Both the position numbers and the translations under genes were made by a program. This document shows, in pieces, positions 48,036 through 60,244 of a stretch of 64,000 nt of DNA (positions are counted from its first letter, which is position 1; each line of letters begins with the position of its first letter). The notes under the pieces were generated by a model. That model searched no databases, was not told where the DNA came from, and saw only the letters and a program-made list of their open reading frames with translations. This DNA comes from Endomychus coccineus (Eukaryota > Arthropoda > Insecta > Coleoptera > Endomychidae): the NCBI GenBank assembly GCA_958510875.1, contig OY294067.1:257301736-257365735 (forward strand). Direction: 5' to 3'.

Positions 48036-49520
48036 ACATTCTGATTTGACATTCAACTCTGGAGATAAAGCAGACATCAGAAGGTTATCAGTTAATATAT
48101 CCGGATTGGCCAAATTAGTAAATCAAACATTAAAATCATTTACCGCTGAAATCTTCCAAAATTTAAAATACAAACTTAAACTTTCGAATCATAATCTCCC
48201 TAAGTTGTGCCAACCGAAGATTCATAAATCAAGTTATTCCTTGATACCAATCATTTCAAACATTAATTGTATCACATAGAAAAATTAGTTGAGGAATTTA
48301 GCAACTTCCAATCCGCACCAACTTTGTCTGTGAAAAATTATTAAGAGATTTCAAACTTGAACATGGTAATACTCTCGTTTCATTCAATGTTGTTTCACTA
48401 TCTACAAATACCGCAATCCCTGAGACGATAAACATACTGAAAAATGGCTTTCAAATATCAATATCCCCGACACAAACTGCACAGAATACGTGATCCTTAC
48501 GTCTTTTATGTACGGAGCCAAATTATTTCACTTTAAACAAAAACTACTATAAGCAAATAAGCGGATGTACTCTCTCCTTTTTTGGCCAATATTTTTCTGA
48601 GCGAACTTAAAACCTGCTTCAACTCAAAATTAAATCAGTTTCCTAATGTTTGGTATAGATATGTCGATGATATTATCGCAATTATAAGTAGAGAACTTGA
48701 TTAACATGACTTTTTGAACATACTCAATAGCCAATCTGATTCACTGAAATTCACTGTGGAAATAGAAACAGATAAGCTGCTTCGTTTTTTTGATACTAAC
48801 ATAATAAAAGATGGTAATCACTTATAATTCAACATAAACATAAAACCTGATCAAAGAAATATTATAAAATAGCTTCATCGAATAGTCCTGTTCATATATT
48901 ATTATTAAAGGTTTATTTGAGCCAGCAAAATTGTAACAACCAAGTTGATAAACCTCAGCAAACAGTGTTGGACAATAGTTACGATAAATAAATTTGTTCA
49001 GCAATTTAACTTGTAAACAAACAAAAAATTGATCAATTAAGATCCACTGACTTCAAATTGTTCAATAAAATGCAAATTAAACCCTTCATCATCCTTCAGT
49101 AATTGATAAATTTGATAATTTGTTCTCTAAATTTACAATTCACCCCGTTTATAGATGTAAGAACAAGCTAAAGATCTGTCTCTGAGTCTTGTTCAAAATG
49201 CTATGTGGGGGTCTAACTAGAAGAAGTTTATTCTAACTCGATATAAAGAAAAGTAATGTTGAAAACATTAGCCGAACTAATTTTGGATAAAGGTCACACT
49301 ATTTCTCAGGAGAATGTATTACTTTTAGAACACAGTATGGACAAATATCTAGGTGATTTAGAAGGAATGATTGCATTATCAACCCCAAATAGGATTCAAG
49401 GAGACACATATTGATTTCTAACTTAGGTTACTCTGAGGAAGCCTACTTGTTAACTGAAAGGTCCTCAGTACTCCTAAAGTATTTTCAATGTATTTCTTAT
49501 TCATAGTATTAAACTGTATC
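48036..49520 (+). pseudogene. Penelope-like element, RT with intact YVDD, degenerate
   Basis: Landmarks on the + strand: ISVNISGLAKLVNQTL (48080); LPKLCQPKIHKSSYSLIPII (48200), related to L-P-x-x-Y-x-L-P-K-I-H-K; SFNVVSLSTN (48380), motif A with Asp replaced by Asn; GCTLSPFLANIFLSELKTCF (48565); FPNVWYRYVDDIIAIIS (48640), the catalytic Y-V-D-D, intact; LKFTVEIETDKLLRFFDTNI (48745). Further on at 49150-49220 is a remnant of the C-x-x-C of the GIY-YIG region. The 49425-49520 block repeats that at 200-300 and 34040-34140. Numerous stops make it inactive. Confidence 0.8.
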
Positions 49521-49529
49521 CACAGCGGG

Positions 49530-51096
49530 AACTCTTTCATAGTTTATTACATGGACCTATTATTCTAAGGAGACGGAATTGCTTACACATTTGAACACGA
49601 TCAGACATTGCCAAATTTCGGGCCACTCAGGCCGCTGTATATTACAAGTATGGCCGTATGGAATGTGCTGTTGCCGGATTGGTAGTTTTGTGTGCCGGAT
49701 TGAGATTTGTAATTATTACAAAAACGTCCATAGCATTATTTATTGGTCATATTAGAAGTAGTACTGTTGAAATGTCGTTTTCTCTGAAAAATATTCCATA
49801 ATTTATGGTAAACTGGAATATACAATCGAATTAAAGAATATTTAAATTTTTAAATATAGAACTATTCTATTCCATTGCATCATTTGTTCAGAAAGCGACA
49901 ACGCCGCGCACCTTTTATGAATGGCGACTTGGTTCTGTACTACGCAATTTGACAGCTTCCGTATTTCTCGTAGCTATTTCGAAGCGGTGTTGCCTTACAA
50001 ATGGTACCAAATTTTCAATCATAGTTACAGCGTTGCCGATAAGGAGTGATTATGACTCGGCGACAAAGAGGTCCGTTGGTTTTCTTTGTCATACTTCATG
50101 TAATCATTGCGACAAGTCAAATGGAGTTTTATAAATGAGATGTTTCGTCTCCTTAGGATAAAAGGTCTATGGTTTATTATCACTACATAGACTAAAAGGT
50201 ATCATTGAAATTCTGAACTTTGAGACATACAATGAAATACATTGAAGTATAACATGTATTTATAATGAGATTATGATGATAGGGAAGATTTGAGAGATCG
50301 TTCAGCAATTAATCTTCACTTCCATTACGTTTTTGTTATTTCAAATTCACCGAAGATAGCAACGAGGTACGTACTCAAATATCTGAATGTCTTTGCGATT
50401 TCGAGGGACCTACCTATATTTGATTCAATATATTTTTTATATTGTCACAAGAGTGAGTTACGCAACGATTAACTCGAACTATGAACATTCAGGTTGAAAG
50501 TGGAAATATTGATACCACTATAGAGACGTAAGAGCTATTCATTGAAGAAATGAACATTCAATTGGATTGAGAGGATCAATTCATTTGGACTGTCAAGATG
50601 GAAGCAATTTCCGCGGAATCATCAGTAAATCCACCATTTTATCAGAGACTTTTTAAAAAGCCTTCTGACATGTTCTAGCATTGAGAGATTACGTTGATTT
50701 TCAAATGATTGTAAACGAGACGCTTATACTTTTTACACCAATCTGGAGAATTTCATTCCAATGCTTCACGATTTCACAAATATAAAAGCTTGCAAACAAT
50801 CAATTATAATTATGGAATAAATTAATGAGAATAAAAATAAGTAGGCTCACGTAATTAGGTTGTTATATTGACGTTATTTGATACACAATACACAGTGGGA
50901 AAGTAAAGCTTCATCCAATTACGCTATATTTTTGTATTTTCCATCGGTAATCGGATACAATTCATTCGGAGTAACAATTCAAATGATTTCTGACTCGTTA
51001 CTCATTCCATAAAGGATGTTTCAGTTTCATTCAATCCGTCGAATGTGGGTGTAGAGTATAAAAATTCACAAACAAGTTCAAACGTACCATGCCTAA
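49530..51096. other. Unannotated stretch
   Basis: No protein family recognised. The open frames at 49949-50134 and 50290-50472 are short and featureless. Confidence 0.35.
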
Positions 51097-51100
51097 TTGG

Positions 51101-52418
51101 TGTAACATGGCTCGCTCTTTATGAAATTCTATAAAACTTTACTCAAGGAATTTATATTATTCGTAATCCTCAATCTATTCATTTATTGACAGTGTGGCCA
51201 TTTGATTCAGAGAACCGTGAGAATTTGAAGTTTGATTCCGATCATTGATTAGCCAGAACAAACTTGAAAAATGTCATTGACAGTTACCCTTTTATTTCAC
51301 AAGACACTTAAGATTTAACACACGTAAGTGGAAGGGTAAACGCTAATGTTAATCAGATAAACCCGTATTCAACAACAACAATACAATTTAATAATAACAA
51401 TAAAATGATAATGATAATAATAAAAGAATGTCTATGAATTATACGTAATAAAAAAGAATGTTATAATTAACTTTATTACTAATAGAATAGAAGAATAAGA
51501 TCAAAAAACCTAGATAATCTAAATTAACTAAAAGGCAGAAATAAAACTAAGATTATTGAAATAATTCCCCAATCAGGATGAACCTAGGGGATCGAAACTA
51601 AATAAATTGATTTGAATGTATTATTGAACTTGAAGTTGAATAAAAAATGAGGACAACAAACTTTGATTGAAAACCTGAAATTACTCTGATTTAGCGAAAT
51701 CCATCTTTAAGCTAAATTAATTGAAATTGACTGAGTGTCACGTGATTTCTCAAAAGAATGATTCAAGCTAGATAGAAAATACAAGTGAAGGCTTTAGGCA
51801 TTGCCCCTGATACAATCAGGAAAAGGACCCCTGAATTGCTTAAACAATAAGCAGTAAGAGTAAAGATTATTCCCTTGAGGTCTCTAGTTCGGAATGTCTT
51901 CGGTGGGGAATTATAAACCTATCTGTTCTTTCCTAAATATTACTAACTGATTTGAATGTACATATCATTTCAACTATAATCAACTATATTTATTTTGATT
52001 TACGTGTGATACGTTTTGATTAATTATGTAACTTATGAAAGAAAGACGTGTAAAACTTTCATATTCAGATCAACAGTAGGCCTAGAAAAAACAACGAGCC
52101 CACTACCTAAACGTATCCAGGTTAACATTAAAATTTATCATATAGCTTGCATTCGTTTTCCGTCCTATATTGGTTAGTCATCTTGACAGGTTTATGATTT
52201 CCTGCGGAACATGTGCATTATCTTATAGTTATCTTAGAAATTCCTCAATTTTCTTAAGCTACATTTATCATTGATACTGAAAACAGCTGGCAACATCTGG
52301 CAACTCCTAGATGTTCTTTGCTCTTAAATATTTTAATTTTACATGAAATTTTAATTTTCTAAAAATAATTTTGTTTTGAATATTGGAAATAACCTGTACT
52401 AAATCAACCCTCATTACA
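51101..52418. repeat. Solo-LTR-like element, copy 2 (1318 bp), TTGG duplication
   Basis: It begins TGTAACATGG and ends CATTACA, and is flanked by exact TTGG (51097-51100 and 52419-52422). It shares landmarks with 35284-36845 throughout, for example CAATCTATTCATTTATTGACAG near its start and AATATTGGAAATAACCTGTA near its end. It is non-coding and about 240 bp shorter than copy 1. Confidence 0.75.
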
Positions 52419-52454
52419 TTGGCTATAAATACATTAACGTGTATTAGAGATATA

Positions 52455-53754
52455 CAGGGTGTTTCAGAAAGACCTCCCTTAAATGCAAGAGACTGTAAAT
52501 TTCACGATTTCTTATATAAACTATGGTCCTATCTTCTTTCGTTTCTGAGATACGCGTTGAATAAAAATTTTTTTAAACGAAATTTTGCTGTAGCTCCGGT
52601 GCAGTTACAGATATTCCGTTGAAATCTAGTACTCGGGACTTTCAGAGGACGTCAAATAAGATGGTTCAGTTAGTTAATTTATTTGTTGTCTTTGCACATT
52701 TTTTTGGGTTACAATTTTATTTCAAACAAATAATGTACTCTAGTTGAGGGTCTCAAAATCTCACCGTTTTCGAGAAAAACGAGTTTGAATGAACATAGCA
52801 AAAACCCGTTAACAAATTTACTTACTACCGAAATCGCGTATGTTCATTCAAACGCGTTTTTCTCGAACTTTGAAACAAAAAAGATATCGATCTGCGGTTT
52901 TCAGTTTTTTTTGCGAATTTAATCTAATTTCCGATTATCATAGCTATACCGTATGATTTAAGTTTTTGGGATAAAATCGATAAAACCGTTATCATTACAA
53001 ATTTCGCCCTATAGCAATTTCATTAGGAACTATCGTGTACCAATAGATACGACAATTGAAAGTACGTACCTTCTCTATACAAACTGAAGTTCACTAATAT
53101 CGAAAGAGTCGTTTAGAAACTACGTCGATTTAAATTATTACACTTTCAATAGCCTTCTCCCACTCTTATAAAGGTCGGTATGCCTATGAGCTTCGAACCA
53201 AAATGATGTAAAATTGTCTAACCTTTCTAATGATGTTAACAAAGATATACCTTAATACGAAAATTTCCGGAGAAACGCGTTTGAATGAACATAACAAAAA
53301 CTCATTAACAAATTTACTTATTACCGAGAGCGCGTATGTTCATTTAAACGCGTTTTTCTCGAAAACGGTCAAATTTTGAGACCCTCAACAAGATTACATT
53401 ACTTGCTTGGGATAAAATTGTAAACAAGAAAAATGTGCAAAGAAAACAAAAAAAAAATTCTCAAAAAAGTTAAGGCTAAAAGAAACACCGAAAAGTCGCG
53501 CACCCAGTGCCCTCTACCGCATAATCTGAAACTAACTAAACCATCTTATTCAACGTTCTCTGAAACCTCCGAGTACCAGATTTCAACGAAATATCTGTAA
53601 CTGCACAGGAGCTACAGCAAAATTTCGTATAATACAACTTAAAGTCATGTCCGAAACGATAGAAGATAGGACCATACTTTATATGAAAAATCTGATTATT
53701 TTTGTAAAATCTACCATCTCCTGCATTTACGAAAGGTCTTTCTGAAACACCCTG
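52455..53754. mobile_element. Foldback element with CAGGGTGTTTCAGAAAGAC ends
   Basis: CAGGGTGTTTCAGAAAGACC (52455) and its complement (ending 53754) are perfect over 20 bases. The arms extend about 450 bp (AGATTCTGTAACTGCACCGG-type matches; TTTTCGAGAAAAACG inverted twice). The left flank is TA and the right flank TT, so a TA target is only suggested. The interior contains further short palindromes around CATTCAAACGCGTTTTTCTCG. There is no transposase. Confidence 0.75.
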
Positions 53755-53759
53755 TTTAT

Positions 53760-54890
53760 TGAATTTTCTTATACTTAGTGATAACTTAGAATATTGTACA
53801 TTCCACTATTAAGATGGATGTAATAATAGATGAGATTCCGAGCCACAACTCTAGATGTCTATTCCAGAGCATTAATCAAGTTCTCCGCTTTGGGCCCCGT
53901 CAAAAGTCCTTATATCGTTGTAGGTAAGGATTTATGGAGCGGATAAATCATCACTCGTGTGATTCAATGCCCCATCTCAAAGTTGTTCTATTCAAATTCA
54001 TCTTGAAATCGATTTGTTATAATGAGGACTGAATATACATATTCACAAAAAAAAATATTTGTAGAAAATAAAAACGAAAGATTTGAAAGCTACAAAATTT
54101 ATGAGCTTTGGTAATATCGAATTCACAGAATACAAGTATTTATTTATTTCCATAATTTCACCATCATCGCAAGAAAAAAAAAGATGGAGAATAATTCAAT
54201 CTGCTTCTATTTGATTATTCGGAGAAGAATTCATTAGAAAAAGCACAAAAGCACATACCCAGACCTATGTTTTTCACTTTTTACGTCAATTGGGAGGTTG
54301 ATCTGCTCAAATAAGTACAAGCTATTAACTGCCACATTACCGAATTCCGTTTTAGAAATGGGTCATATTGGTTGACTGGTTATGAATGGTTTTTCTGCCA
54401 AATGCTTTGGTCTCATTGTCTGACGGGACAAAATCTCACAAACCGCACATATAAGTCATGTATCTATTTAATAATATATTGAATATTGAAAATGGTAATG
54501 CGGGCTTACTGATTGATGGCAATTGTACCGCTGCTAAATCTCACAGTAACAAGTAAAAAACGTACTGTTCTAAAAACAGACGCGGAGAATAATTCAAAAT
54601 AACAGAGTCTTACAAAACAGTAGATTAAGCATGAATATCGGTATTGCCTTCTAACGCCATATCTCATAGCAACAACAAGTAATCATAGAAAACAGAAAAT
54701 GTAAAAAAAATTCGAAGTCTCTAACGTCGACATAGAACTTTCTGAATCCTTGATGAGAACAGTAGGAGAGGGATTGAACAGAAGAAAAAGAGATTATAAT
54801 CTTACTTCAATACCGCAGAATCTATATCCCAGCTGACGTAGCACATGAATTTGAATCACCAAAGTGAGAGCCTTTCCAAACCATTTATTA
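53760..54890. other. Unannotated AT-rich stretch
   Basis: Two loosely similar segments around 54500-54560 and 54620-54690 (GCCATATCTCA/GCTAAATCTCACAGTAACAAGTAA) hint at an old duplication. Nothing else seen. Confidence 0.3.
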
Positions 54891-54896
54891 TCTTTA

Positions 54897-57266
54897 GTAC
54901 GTTGTATTTGGAAAAAACATTGGAAAAACGTTATTTGGATCGATAGAGCTTAACGGTTTTTTCCATTCTTTTGAGGAAGGTATTTGACAACTTTGTTATA
55001 TGCGTTTCAGGGGTGGTTTGATATACATTTTTTTTTATGTAGGTACTATCTGAATATTGCTCGTAATTGCTTGAAAACTTGTAGTTAGGGAGTTTCAAGG
55101 TACTTGATTGTGAATCTGACATCGAAATGATTAAAAAATATCTAGGTTTCATTTAGAAGTGCATTTCTTCTCAATTTCTTTAATATTTTCTGAAATCAGT
55201 TAAAAATTGGTCCTTGGGGGATTTCGAGGTCGCCGATTAGGAATCCGAAGTCAAAGTTATTAGAAAATTAATAGATTGCATAATCAAGTGCAATTTACGT
55301 TGCACTATCGCCTGCACTTTTGTAATATTACATGAAATTAGTTGAAAATTGGTATATGGGAGTTTACGAAATCGCTGATCACGAATCTGTAGTCAAAGTT
55401 ATTGGAAAAATGATAGATTGCGTAATAAAATGCATTTAAAGTGCATTATTGTACTTTTTTAATATACAATAAAATGAGTTGAAAATTGGTATACGGTGGT
55501 TTTCTAGATTTGTTTTACAATATATTTTTACATTAATTTTCAGAAGTTACATTTTATTGATTTTCATCTTGATTAACATTAGTACCGACATCATTTGAAT
55601 CTGACTGCCCACAATTTCATCATCTGATTCACTCTCTTCTTCCCGGGTATTGGGTAATTCAACATTTGAACAGATGATCCGATTGCATTTTTTGCTCACC
55701 ATGGTGTAGGTAAATCCACTTTTCCTACATCCACATAATTTCCCACAATTAGTCAGGAACCCACAAGAAATAATATTTATAAGTTCTTCTGGTGCTGCTG
55801 GTTGTGTCATAGGAATTGGCTAAAAATATTGATTGACCCAATTCCAGTCCCACTTGCAAGGTGCTGAGTAATTGTTGACGTTATCAACATCTTCCTCACC
55901 CGTAATGTCCTCCTCAATCATGTCCGTATCGGTTTAACAATATTTGACAGCATACATCCAATTTTGAACCTGGACGTAGACACGCTTCAAACGTTGGGTA
56001 AAAGCGTCTAATGCTGGTACAACAGTCCAGAGACGTACTACTTTTCTTTTTGAGGTCAGAGCGGTAAACGACCTACGTCTCAAAATGTGTGAGAGTCTTA
56101 ATGTTGGTACCTGCTATTGTACAGATATGCTAAGCTTGCGGAAGTTCATTGTAGCACCATATGAAATCAGTAACGACTGCTTCCAATAAGTCTCCGATTT
56201 CAGGATATTTTTCTTTGCTCTTGAAGATCTAGATATTTTTTAAATTTTGAGGAAAAAACTTGTTTGCCTTCATTGTAGAAAGCAAACGTCGTGTCGCACC
56301 CGGTAAATGCTTGCAATAATAAATTATGCGGCTTGCATAGCTTATGCTCGTTGAAACTATCACTTGGATAAGTTTCATCAGTTTTTAAACCAGAAGGTGG
56401 TTTATAAAAATACATTTTGCGATCTGATGCGTAAGTGCGATCAATAGCAAAATAACATATGTGTCTTCAGACACTGCAGTCACTTCTTAGTCATCATTTC
56501 AGATTTGTTGACAGTAGTTGTAACAATTTTTCTGTCCGCATCACCCACAGTTCGACGAGATTCTGTGTCATTATCGTATAACTTTTTTCTTAGTAGCATA
56601 ATAAATCTGGCCTTGTTTTCTCATTTGACTTCAGATTCATACTCAGCGATCTCGGAAACCCCCGTAAACTAATTCTCTATACTCATTTTATTTGATATCA
56701 AAAAAGTGCAATAATTCACCTTGAATGCATTTTATTATGCGATTCATCATTTTTCTAATAACTTTGACTATAGATTCGTAATCAGGAACTTTGTAAACCC
56801 CCATATACTAATTTTCAACAAATTTCATGTAATATTAATAAAGTACAACCGATAGTGCAACATAAACTGCATTTGATTATGCAAACTTTTACTTCAGATT
56901 CGTAATCAGCGACCTCGAAAACCCCGAGTTCCAATTTTCAACTGATTTCGGAAAATATTGAGGAAATTCGGAAAAAAGTGCATAATAAAATATATTTTTA
57001 AATGCAACCTATATATTTTCTAATCATTTCGCTGTCAGATTCACAATCAGAGACGTTGAAACCCCCTAACTACAAGTTTTCAAGCAATTACAGGCAATAT
57101 TCAGAGGGTGCATTAAAAAGTGCATAAGATGCATTTAAAAAATGTGTGCATCAAACACTCAATCAAACGCATATAACAAATTCCCTTCCTTAATAAAATG
57201 CAATAAACCGCTAAACTCTATCGATCCACATAACGTTTTTCGAAAATTGCCCTACGTACAACGTGC
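54897..57266 (-). mobile_element. FB-like foldback element with tandem-repeat arms and coding interior
   Basis: Left arm 54897-55540 and right arm 56660-57266 are inverted copies, with outer landmarks ACGTTATTTGGATCGATAGAG against CTCTATCGATCCACATAACGT. Each arm contains about 3.5 tandem units of roughly 130-140 bp (GAAAATTGGTATATGGGAG... at 55074, 55203, 55345 and 55481, mirrored at about 57070, 56935, 56805 and 56670). The unique interior carries a decayed minus-strand gene. This architecture is like Drosophila FB elements; homology to FB-NOF is not shown. Confidence 0.75.
55547..56600 (-). pseudogene. Cysteine-rich arthropod transposon-associated protein, degenerate
   Basis: 56415-56200 reads KPHNLLLQAFTGCDTTFAFY and NEGKQVFSSKF. 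56180-56100 keeps TDFIWCYNELPQA. Around 55980-55850 a V-x-V-Q-x-x-W-like block is barely readable. 55810-55547 reads MTQPAAPEELINIISCGFLT, NCGKLCGCRKSGFTYTMVSK and KCNRIICSN. A protein family common in insect genomes carries the same two signatures, a G-C-D-T-T motif and a C-terminal A-P-x-E-L-L...C-x-C-x-x-x-C...C-x-C-R-K-x-G-x-x-C cluster. I know it only as uncharacterised, usually repeated, genes. Two expected Cys in the cluster are replaced (FTYT, MVSKKC). It sits between the inverted arms of a foldback element. Confidence 0.6.
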
Positions 57267-57269
57267 TAC

Positions 57270-57840
57270 TTGTTTAATACACTGGATTAATGTTTAATTG
57301 GCCAAAAAGAAGATATAAACTAAATTACATTTTTTGCCTCAACCTTAATTAAAGTTTCCCTGGATTGTGCCTACCGCTTGGGATGGAAAAGCTTTATTTG
57401 GCCGCAAGTTTTTTAAGAATACAATGACGTATACGATGCCGTTGATGTAATGAATAGAAATGAGCGTTGTGGAAGTAGTCTCATATAGTCGTATTTTACC
57501 ATATCAAGCGTGGCTTGGAAGTGTTTTTAAACCCTTGCGGTTGTAAATCTACATTACTTCAGTTTTCACTGCGGGCTGCACATGTCGCCTGTAATAACAA
57601 TTATTCATTTTCACCCGAAAAGAAATATTCACGTTGATAGATGAGTTCAGTATTTAATGCATGGTGACAGCGTTAAGCCTTTAGTGATTTGCATCCGCAA
57701 ATACAAACTCTCATAAATTATTTTGCATGAATCTTAATATGAATTGTCAATATCGATTTTGATATATAATTTGCATGGAATATTCGCCATTTGTTCAATA
57801 CATTGCTAAAGGAATGTCTTATCAATCTGATCAGCATTCA
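57270..57840. other. Unannotated stretch
   Basis: Nothing recognised. Confidence 0.35.
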
Positions 57841-57849
57841 CCTCAACTA

Positions 57850-58275
57850 AAACACTAACACATTTCCAATAATCACCAATCATTCATTCACAAAATTGAT
57901 TGTGAGTCGTGTTCAAAATGCTATGTGTGTCGAAACTTGGAGGAACATTTTAAATCGTTATAAAGAACACTGTCCGTATAAATAAGAATAATAGTGGAAA
58001 ATCAGCATTGATAATGATTCTTGAACCAGGTATGAATTATATACGAATTTTCTGGAAGTAGGTCACACTAACACATGTGCTTATTATTTTCGTCTCAACG
58101 TACGTTTCGGTCTCACGATCATCATTAGAAGACTTATTATGTCTAGAACAGGATTTCTCAAAACTGAATGTATCAGCACAAAGTGTCCCCACCACACCAA
58201 TTTCAATTAAAACTGCCTACGTCGCCGAAACGAATAGAAACACGAATAATCGAAACTGTAACACATCAATGTTTT
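57850..58275 (+). mobile_element. Penelope-like 3' end
   Basis: At 57897-57960 the translation KIDCESCSKCYVCRNLEEHF resembles a Penelope-like GIY-YIG entry (C-x-x-C...Y-V-G-x-T...H) with the G-x-T-G-R part lost. Bases 58060-58270 are a terminal block (ACGTACGTTTCGGTCTCACGA) also found inverted at 62390-62590. Confidence 0.6.
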
Positions 58276-58639
58276 AAGTATATGTAGATGTATCAAGAAT
58301 CCACTGCTTAGCAATTTCTCACAATATACGAATTCATGTCAACAAAGTCCGTATACGACAGAAAGCAAAACATATAACGCTGAAGTATCTACTTCCGAAC
58401 CAGATGTTGAAGATTTATGAGGTAATAGAAATTGGTTGTCGGACCTCATTAGAAAGACTGCTATTTCACCATTCTACCTAAAATATACTTTTAATATTAT
58501 AAAGACGCATGTAGGAGTTTGCAAAGGTTTTAGTTAATTAAATTAATATAAATCTGACTTCATGACTGAATATCTGTTTTATGATCTACAGACTTGGAGT
58601 CACGTTTTATATGAATCATCTCCAGAATAGATATTTTAT

Positions 58640-59310
58640 ATTAATTTGTTTTCTTAGTTAAAATATGAATATTTTTGTAATCGAATTGATGGTTATAGCA
58701 GTGTTTAGCAAGGGCGGTGAAATTTCCTAAGTTTTCCTTGTTCTATACTTATGACCATATATTCTTCTTTGCAAATATTGTTTAGAGATTTCTGTATAAG
58801 TCCCAGTCTAAACAATTTAATTTGTATATTTTGTGGGTTTGTTTATCTTTAGGTGTTGAAGGTTTTAGATTTGAAAGATATTTTTCAACATAGTTAGTAG
58901 GTTCATGAGCAACATTTATATCATAGTTTTTTAAAGATAACATAATTCTCTCTGAGGTCTTCGAAATGTATGGTAATGTTATAAAATTATCTGTATTACC
59001 AATTATGTTATTTATATATGACGTTCCGTTATAGATTTTATTTATTCTTTCTTCAATGATGGGATTGAAAAATATTTCTGTGTAGCCATTCATTTCCAAC
59101 AATGAAAATTATGACGAATATCTAGGTAATTTAGAAGGGATGGTAATGTATAGGCGAAAAAGCAATTTATCAAATTCAGATTTATGTCCAACTGAGGCTA
59201 ACCTTTTGTTTGCATTATTGACCCTAAATACTATTCAAACTGATACATTTTGTATTGCTGGAAGGTCCTTAATACTTTAATAGTATTTTTAGTGAATACG
59301 GTTGATTATT
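58640..59310 (-). pseudogene. Penelope-like fragment, linker between RT and GIY-YIG
   Basis: The minus-strand open stretch 59102-58782 reads MLEMNGYTEIFFNPIIEERI, then NFITLPYISKTSERIMLSLK, NVAHEPTNYVEKY and IYKLNCLDWD. These match the linker of Penelope-like proteins (N-G-Y-P..., L-P-Y-I-x-x-x-S-E-x-I, F-K-P-x-N, I-Y-K-I-x-C). The upstream part (59300-59105, ASVGHKSEFDKLLFRLYITI) continues in a shifted frame. Related to 1-265. Confidence 0.75.
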
Positions 59311-59744
59311 TAATACTTATTATTTAATAGGATAACATGGTGAGTTATTCTATTCTGATAATGATTATTGGCTTGGTAATAACAGAGTGTAGGAGTTAAT
59401 CAGAACAATAGTTCGTGGAATAAATATATTAAATTGTTTCGAATGGTGGTGATCTTTAAGAAGTACACATTAGTATAACTTTTCCAATTTCTCCAGAAAA
59501 GTCTCGAGGGCCTGCTTTAGAACCATCTAGGGACTGAATCAAATGACTTACAGGTCGTTTACGTGAAGCATACAGATGAACCATTGAGGAATAACACCGT
59601 GTTTATATCCCATATTCACCACGGTACCATCGCATCCTATCGCAAGGATACCAGAAGTATTATTTTCTTTAAAAAATTAAATAAACATCATTTCATAGCT
59701 GTTGCAGCTGGTGACTAGAGTAACCAGTCTATATGTCTAGCTGG

Positions 59745-59995
59745 CATTGATTACTCATTGTTATCGGGTAGATAATCTACTTGTTATTGAGAGATTTCCA
59801 TAAATTAGTATTAATACTTACCTTTGATCATTCACAATCTGTCTTTTCCAATATTGGAAGCTAAGTGATGATTTGCAATCACCTTTGATATACAAAGCAA
59901 TCAAATTAAATAATTACTCATTGTCATCGGGGTAGATAATCCACTTGTTATTGACCCAGGTATTTCCATAAATTAGTATTAATACTTACCTGAGA
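59745..59995. repeat. Tandem duplication, ~160 bp spacing
   Basis: 59749-59832 and 59910-59992 share ATTACTCATTGTTATCGGGTAGATAAT and TTTCCATAAATTAGTATTAATACTTACCT with few changes. Confidence 0.8.
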
Positions 59996-60044
59996 AGAAA
60001 TTGCCTGCTAAGGTGCGCTTCACCTGAATGTTTCATGTAAGAAT

Positions 60045-60220
60045 TTTATCTTCGGAGAACAGTTCTTCGAAGAATAGATTTTCGAAAGACTGTTTTTCGA
60101 AAAATAGATTTTCGAAGGACTGTTCGTCGATGAATGAATTTACAGAGGAAATGTTCCTTGAAGAATTGTTTGTCGAGGAACTGCTTTCGTAGAATTGTTT
60201 TCGAAGAACTTACCTAGAAA
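60045..60220. repeat. Minisatellite of TTCGAAGAA-type units
   Basis: It repeats a unit of about 15 bp, often paired into 30, around TTCTTCGAAGAATAGATTTTCGAAAGACTG. At least eight diverged units are visible. Many TTCGAA half-palindromes could pair. Confidence 0.75.
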
Positions 60221-60244
60221 CCATACAGGGTATATCTTCTAGAG

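Noticed and set aside
49888..49920. Short resemblance (TTCAGAA..G..CAACGCCG.GCA) to the start of the MGAT4 exon at 43763, as a duplicated exon
   Set aside because: Similarity stops after about 30 bases, no acceptor precedes it and the following codons do not match.
58077..58277. 66-residue frame (and the inverted 82-residue one at 62382-62630) as a conserved gene
   Set aside because: Both lie in inverted Penelope-type terminal blocks. The shared residues follow from DNA identity of the repeat.
59552..59718. Candidate exon after CTTACAG (VVYVKHTDEPLRNNT...) as the missing MGAT4 C-terminus
   Set aside because: In the phase required by the 43896 donor it hits a stop after eight codons. The open phase does not match the family.
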